A DNA stretch of 64,000 nt from Macrotrachela quadricornifera. Taxonomy: Eukaryota; Rotifera; Eurotatoria; Philodinida; Philodinidae. The stretch is taken from NCBI GenBank assembly GCA_022393335.1, contig JAJEKB010020600.1:29249-93248 (forward strand), given 5' to 3'. Both the position numbers and the translations under genes were made by a program. Positions 58,104-64,000 of this stretch are shown here, piece by piece. The notes under the pieces were generated by a model. That model did no database searches. It saw only the letters and a program-made list of their open reading frames with translations, and was not told the origin of the DNA. How positions within the stretch are numbered: the first letter of the stretch is position 1; every line of letters begins with the position of its first letter.

Positions 58104-60488
58104 ATGGCCAACGGTGATACAGTTGATTTTAAAATAAAATTTTTTCATAAATTTAAGTCATTAGAATGGAATTATTTGACATCATTATCAAATGGCGAGA
58201 AGAAACTTCTTAGTTACAATGGTCGGCTAGAAGATTATCACCCATGTCATATACTTGAATGTAAGTAATTCCTTTATCATTATTGAAATTGTAAACTCAT
58301 ATACAAATCATTTATTTTTTTGTGCGTTTATTCTCATTCAGAAGAGAAAAAATAATAACTATTTTTAGCAAGACCAGTATAGGACGTGGTCAGCTAACTC
58401 TATTATTCCAAGAAAATTCTGTGACATTTTTTCTTCGCTTTGCCGAGAGTCATGATACGTCTTTAACTGGAGCGAAAATGTTCTTTAGTCAATCATCAGG
58501 CAAGAAAAATACAATCAGAAACTGACTTTTTTCAGAAATGATGGAGATAATAAAAAAAAGTGAGCGGATTTAAACTTCAAAAACGATATATATTTTTTTA
58601 AAGTATTTTTCTTGTAAAATCAAACACGTTATAAGTGAAGAGCGTATAGTCTATATATGCACTGTAAATGTTAGACACCCTAGTATCGTAGGATTGAAAT
58701 AAATATGAAAAACTCGTAATTTTAATTGAAGTCTATAGTGCTCATCATATAAAAGCAAGGCTACAATGCCAGAATATTTATTCAGTGAGATCAGTAAGTG
58801 CACAAATCGAGCTAGTTTTTATATATATATAATCCTTTAACGACCGCTGCATGGTCTAATTTGATACATTCCGATAAGCTAGCGATACAGTTTTTTATAC
58901 AAAATTACTTAGGATTTTCTATCGATAGTCGTAAATGTCGTATAAGAATGAGATAATGTTTCGTAACAAAGACATAAGAAATCGTCAAGTCAAATATCAG
59001 TCAGACAAAAGCGTGATCTACAGTTCTAGGGAATATTATCTTTCTTTTCTCAAAACTAATAATATTCCAGACTGCTGTTCAGGACAAGTATCTTAAGCAG
59101 AAGGTCATAAGTATTTACTTCTTTTATATATTATCATGTCCTCTTATTCTAAATAGAAATGAAAGTTACATTCAGAACTAGTATAATTTCAAATGGAGTC
59201 AATAATGAATTTTATATCAAATAAAAGCTCGTCAAAAATGGGGTTTATTAAAACTAAATAGTAAGAGTTATGAAAACTTTTTAATATCGAACTTACGAAA
59301 CTTTCAGAAATTTTGTACTTTTTTTGTGATGAAAAAGTAAGGTGCCAGTAATTTAAAATTAGAGTAAAATATTTTTGTTTGATATTTTACATGATTTGGT
59401 AGAACTCGTCGAGCTCTACAAGACTGTATATATTAAAAAATTTTAAATCACTTTTTTATGATAAAAAAAATTCAAAAAACTATTTGAGAAATCGTAAAAA
59501 ATGTTTTAAAATTTTTGGTATATTTTCTAGACAGTTTTCAATACATTTTAATCCAAGAATCCTGTTTAAAAATATTTTAATATATACAATTTTGTAGAGC
59601 TCGACGAGTTCTACTAAACCATGTAAAAATATCAAACAAAAATATTTTATTCTAGTTTTAAATTCCTGACACTTTACTTTTTCATCACAAGAAAAATATA
59701 AAATTTCTGAAAGTTCCGTAAGTTTAATATTAAAAACTTTTCATAATCCTTACTATTTAGTTTTAATAAACTCCATTTGAAATTATAGCGTCAGTCAGTA
59801 GTACTTTGTTTGTGAGAATACGCTTAAAATTTTCAACAAAAAAATGAAATGAATCAAAGATAAACGTTAATCATTATCTATAATTTAGATGGTGAAATTT
59901 TTGCTACATTATCTGGTCTCAAACCATGTACTCTTCTAGCACATTACGAACTGCCTGGATATGCAACAGGTCTTGTTGAAAAAGCATTAAAGCCAATGTT
60001 TGACGAATTTCAATTGGAAAAAGAAGGTTTTGAATTATGGAAATTGAAACCACCATTGACAGAACTTTACAAAGGTGGTTGGATATTCGCTAATAAAGTA
60101 AGCACAACGATATTTTTTTCTGGAAATCTTTTCTTATATTTGATGTATTTAGAAACACGAACGATATTCACTTGTAAAACAAATTTTTACAACTACCGCT
60201 TCATCTGTCAATACGGTTGATATTGGACGTGCACTTGGTTATCCACTACCATATGGAAAATATACAATTCAATATATAGATGATACTGAATCAAAGGAAC
60301 GTAACACATGTTGTGTACCCATGGTTGAATATACAGTTGGTGAAGGAAATTTTGATATTATTCTCAAACACTTTGATCAATATGCAAAATTATGGAAGAA
60401 ACTTGGCAGAAACATGACTATTGATTTCTCTGAACATCCACCAATGGAAGAATGGTTTATGGCCATAAAAAATGGACAAAAAAAATAG
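58104..60488 (+). CDS. Unrecognised three-exon gene
   Basis: Exons 58104-58260, 59889-60097 and 60153-60488 join in frame through a GTAAGT donor and TTTAG acceptors to 233 residues. The 55-base second intron is typical; the first is 1,628 bases because it holds a foldback element. The protein begins MANGDTVDFKIKFF, with AHYELPGYATGLVEKAL, FELWKLKPPLTELYKGGW, GRALGYPLPYGKYTIQY and a C-terminal helix before QKK. No signal peptide, transmembrane span or known catalytic motif; it looks like a soluble cytosolic domain of alpha/beta type. I do not recognise the family. Consistent splicing and a balanced composition make a real gene likely. Confidence 0.75.
59173..59796. repeat. Foldback element, copy B, in an intron
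   Basis: Inverted arms from about ATAATTTCAAATGGAGT (59181) to the complement ACTCCATTTGAAATTAT (59771-59787) meet around GAACTCGTCGAGCTCTACAA near 59403 and its counterpart near 59590. Same family as 15122-15757. Its left arm has an extra segment that copy A has on the right, so the arms have exchanged or lost sequence. It sits wholly inside intron 1 of the gene at 58104-60488. Confidence 0.65.
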
Positions 60489-63362
60489 ACAATTTTTTTT
60501 TCTTAATAAATCTACATACAGCTTAGTTATTACAAATTATTTTTTTTCTATTATATTCAGTATATGACTTAATTAAGCTCAATAGTAAATTTAGTAATTG
60601 CTAGATATCTATGTCTCGATTCTTACAAAGTCGATCATTTATTATCTTTTTTCTAACAGTTATTCATTTTTTTTAGCTCAAAAAACAATTGATTTTGTTG
60701 GATTTTTTTTCTTTCTTTCAATTTTAATATTATCTGAGATGAATGAATCAGAATTGATGATACAGTATACAAAATACAAAAGATAGAATGATTGCCATGT
60801 AAAGTTGGTTTACATCAATATATGTATACGAAAGTCATCAGTTTGGTAAACATGTAGTTTTAATACTACAGTAGTAAAAATAAAATTTAAAAAACAGAAG
60901 AGACAGCTTCATATGTTTTGATCTGACTGATTTATTTTATTGAAACAAACATAACTTGTTCTTTGAATTATATTATTTCATTGAACAGAACAAACAGAAG
61001 AAGAAAAAAAAAGGTTTATAGCAGCAAGTAGTTTCAATCCACCAAAGCTGATTCGTAGTATAGCATGATTGGGTAAGAAAATGAGATAATATGATTTATT
61101 AAACAGTTCTACGACCTCTAAATTATGAGCTCACTACGCTTCTATTGCTGTCTGATGATCATATTCTCAATTAATTTAATCTTCTCATTAACAAAATACG
61201 GCCTATTTCTATTGTATATATCCAGCATAAAACATCCTAATGAAAACGTACCAATATATAAAATAAAAATATATGATAGAATAGTTTCTTTGACATTAAC
61301 TGATCTAGAATGTTTGTGTCTAACATTAGATCTCCTGAATGTCCAAACACGCTTCTAAAACAAGCATTTCTGTTATTTTCTTGATTATTACTTAATGTTT
61401 CACAACAAATCTCACAAATGAAGTAGAAATTATTTCATGAAATGGGATACCATTCTTTTGAATCAGTCGTGCACATAAACATTTCAAGTTAAATTTCGTT
61501 TTCTCTTTCAGTAATTGCTTGTTATTTAAATTTGATGCAAATGAACATCAGCATTACACAAAAGTTGAAGTATAGTTTCATTGCAATTAATCGAGTTAGA
61601 GACAAATATGTATAGCATAAATCGTCTTTACATCAGTACCATAATGCAGAAAAGAGAACATCTGTAGGGGGTTGCAGGAGTAACTTGTAATAGAAAGATT
61701 TCTTTCAAATAAAACTGTTCCTGACTGACGATGATTGTTAGAAAAAGCAGAGTATGGAAATTGTAATCGATTGTTTCTATGTTATGTTTCATCTCTTCAA
61801 TTGCCATTATTATTATTCTAAGGATTGCTTCGATCGGTATTCATCAATTAATGGACATTTTCATCATTAATACTAATGATTATTCACATAGATCTACCTA
61901 TCTATTTTAAATTTATCTAATGTATAATAAAAGGATTTTGTTCTTCTTTTTTTTTAAGGAGAATAAATTTTTAATCATGTAAATAATTGTGTTGAAAAAT
62001 GTATACTGGTTTTATTTATCTCGAAATCAAGAAAAAGAATTAATTGAAATAATAAAATAAATTATTTATTTAATTTAGCATCCTGCTGTATCTTATCTTT
62101 GTTTAATATCATCAACAACAAATTTAATAAGACTAAAACCATGATTAAATAAATAGTGGAACTAATGAAATGCGAATAGTTCATAGTTCTCTTTCAATGG
62201 CTCTACCACTACCTCCACCTTTACTGTCATTATATAAGAAGAAACAAACAAGCGTTTCTCGGAACGGAAATCCTGATTTTCTTGTAAAAAATGCCACTAA
62301 ACGCTTTTTAGTGTCTCAAAAAAGATCTCCTGGTTTCTATGTTGAGACTGCCTTGGTTTTGGAAAAATGGAAATGGTAGCTCTGGAATAGATGCAAAGAG
62401 AAGCATATAATATCATCAGAATGCGAAAAAAAAAACATTTTTTGAGTTCGATTGCAAAAGAAACGTATGTTGATTTCTGATTTCTTTTGAATAGTCATTC
62501 ATGACAAAGAGATGGAAATAAAAAAAATGAATGAAAATATCGACGATCATTGACGAACTGAGCAGGACAATAAATTGTAAAAACGACGCTTTATCAACTA
62601 CGTTTTTATCCAACGTTATCGATAATTACAGCTGCTACAAAACGATCTTTCTCAGTGGCGAATTAAATGAAGACATGATTGCAATCGGCAATGACACAAA
62701 CTTATATAAAAAGTGTCTTTTTTACATATATACAGAGAAAAGAGAAACTCTATCGATGTGAAAAGTCTTTATATACTACTTTTCTATCAAAGGACGAACA
62801 AAAAAAACATTATTTGATATTCTCTAATTATTTTTGTTCTACGATTGATTGCTTAGATTTTTATTGAAGTCCAATAAAAAGAATACTTACATTATGATTG
62901 ATGATTTTATAAAATTACACGGCAGAAAAAAAAACATCATTAGTCTCACCTAGCTTAATGATGCTCCGCCGCAATGCTGTATTAATTTATCACACGTCTA
63001 TTCGTTGCAATGAATGGTTCTCAAACTTTTTAATTGAATTTTCACATTTTTGGCGTTTAAATATAAAATAAATCATAGAAGAGTTAAAATAAAATCTCTT
63101 CCATGAATTTCATCGTAACGAACAATGGGCAAAATTCATTTTCAGATGTAAAAATTGAAGCAGTTATATACTGTAACGAATAGACGTCGATCGAATTAAT
63201 CGATCACAATTTTTTATTAGTTAGATAATTGAATTTATAAAACTTTATCATAAAATTATAATTTGGAATACGAATATTTTCAGAAACATCAATTCCAATG
63301 AAAAAGTTTTCCATACTTCATCGTTGTCTATATAGATAGTAACCGACGTTCAACTATATTTT
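60489..63362. other. Intergenic
   Basis: About 2.9 kb between convergent genes. No gene or bounded repeat seen. Frames at 61125-61358, 62170-62379 and 62531-62761 have no family likeness. Confidence 0.5.
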
Positions 63363-64000
63363 TTAGACTACTTGACTGGATGATAGAATTTGAACACAAT
63401 CGCCCATATCGTACAGATAGAATTGAAGTTGCCATGGAAATGGACATTTTTCGATGTTAACATTCATTTTACGTGTTTTTTTGGTACGTTCATTAAAGTA
63501 ACTGATTTGTTGATTATCACAATCAATTAAAAATTCTAAATTTAATATTTTTTGATCTCGTAAATCTTTGAAGGTCATATCGAACTCGCATACACCATCA
63601 GGATTATCAATGTTATCATCAGTTTGCCAGCCATAAAGGCAGCGTATATGGTTAAATGCTACGTCTGATATGAGCATAGATTTTGAAACAACGTCAAATG
63701 ACATCACGAACTCTAGAAATGTTTTATTAATAATAAATCGAATTCGATGTTTTCCCTCTGAATACTCTTTTGTTCCACGTACATATGTATCAGATCTGCC
63801 GAATCCAGTATATAGAGCTTTGCGACCATTATCTTCGATACGAATATCTCCAAAGCATTCTTTGAGTCGTTCTTCTAAATCTAATTGTGGATTTTCAGTC
63901 GAAACATATATTTTATTAATTAGCATTTTTGTTGGATCTTCAATAATACTAATTGAAGAAGATACAGATGTTATATCATATTTTAATTTATCTAATTGAT
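63363..64000 (-). CDS. SPRY/B30.2-like protein, 5' part outside the window
   Basis: The frame is open from the window edge to the stop at 63363, at least 212 residues, so this is the C-terminal part of a larger protein. It has a SPRY-like beta-sandwich pattern: ALYTGFGRSDTYVRG, YSEGKHRIRFIINK (the usual YSxGxHxxxFxI strand), MLISDVAFNHIRCLYGW, VCEFDMTFKDLRDQKILNLEF and a final PWQLQFYLYDMGDCVQIL. Sequence before about 63926 is polar and possibly coiled coil (QLDKLKYDIT), recalling TRIM-like bdelloid proteins with a B-box and coiled coil further upstream; that is inference. A protein-interaction role is likely. A second ATG at 63926 exists but the frame continues above it. Confidence 0.65.
   Translation of the reverse strand, partial: QLDKLKYDITSVSSSISIIEDPTKMLINKIYVSTENPQLDLEERLKECFGDIRIEDNGRKALYTGFGRSDTYVRGTKEYSEGKHRIRFIINKTFLEFVMSFDVVSKSMLISDVAFNHIRCLYGWQTDDNIDNPDGVCEFDMTFKDLRDQKILNLEFLIDCDNQQISYFNERTKKTRKMNVNIEKCPFPWQLQFYLYDMGDCVQILSSSQVV

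Overview
The window is nuclear DNA of an animal, most probably a bdelloid rotifer (AT-rich, Rotaria- or Adineta-like). The reasons are compact GT-AG introns with T-rich acceptors (many of 55-65 bases), small multi-exon genes beside long single-exon ones, an EGF/7TM receptor, ADP-ribosyltransferases fused to TPR or WWE domains, enzymes of microbial, fungal or plant type (a sugar-phosphate cyclase and a berberine-bridge-type oxidase), and many small DNA transposons. Species assignment is inference. No bacterial operons, rRNA, convincing tRNA or CRISPR array were seen.

Layout. 0.7-3.2 kb (minus strand): a sugar phosphate cyclase of the DDGS/EEVS family followed 220 bp downstream by a class I O-methyltransferase. 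In cyanobacteria, fungi and cnidarians this pair makes 4-deoxygadusol, the core of mycosporine sunscreens. It is the most interesting locus here. 3.2-12.7 kb: mostly intergenic, with foldback repeats, two hAT-type non-autonomous elements with 8-bp target duplications, a mariner-type MITE, and one tiny secreted Cys-rich protein. 12.7-15.0 kb: an alpha-helical/TIR/SAM protein ending in a CaaX box and split by one in-frame TGA. 17.5-20.6 kb: an ADP-ribosyltransferase with TPR-like repeats. 22.2-23.4 kb: an EGF-7TM receptor. 26.1-27.1 kb: a secreted, probably GPI-anchored Cys-rich protein. 29.5-31.6 kb: a two-exon berberine-bridge-like flavoenzyme. A 400-base assembly gap follows, flanked by an identical 47-bp duplicate. 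34.2-34.6 kb: the last exon of an unrecognised gene. 36.1-37.2 kb: a WWE-ADP-ribosyltransferase that appears frameshifted in a 12-base homopolymer.

39.3-46.9 kb is a transposon stack: a palindromic piggyBac-type MITE, an intact 1254-residue LINE with restriction-like endonuclease, a mariner MITE, and a 2.1-kb hAT-like element with a mariner remnant nested inside it. 48.4-48.7 kb holds a 125-bp tandem repeat. 51.9-54.1 kb is a four-exon cytochrome P450. 58.1-60.5 kb is an unrecognised three-exon gene whose 1.6-kb first intron carries a foldback element. 63.4-64.0 kb is the 3' part of a SPRY-like gene running off the window.

The cyclase and methyltransferase are the only neighbours with an evident shared pathway. 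Three genes carry NAD-consuming domain types (TIR and two ARTs). The rest look like unrelated single genes. Exon boundaries were deduced by eye from splice sites, reading frame and family motifs; none is confirmed by transcripts.
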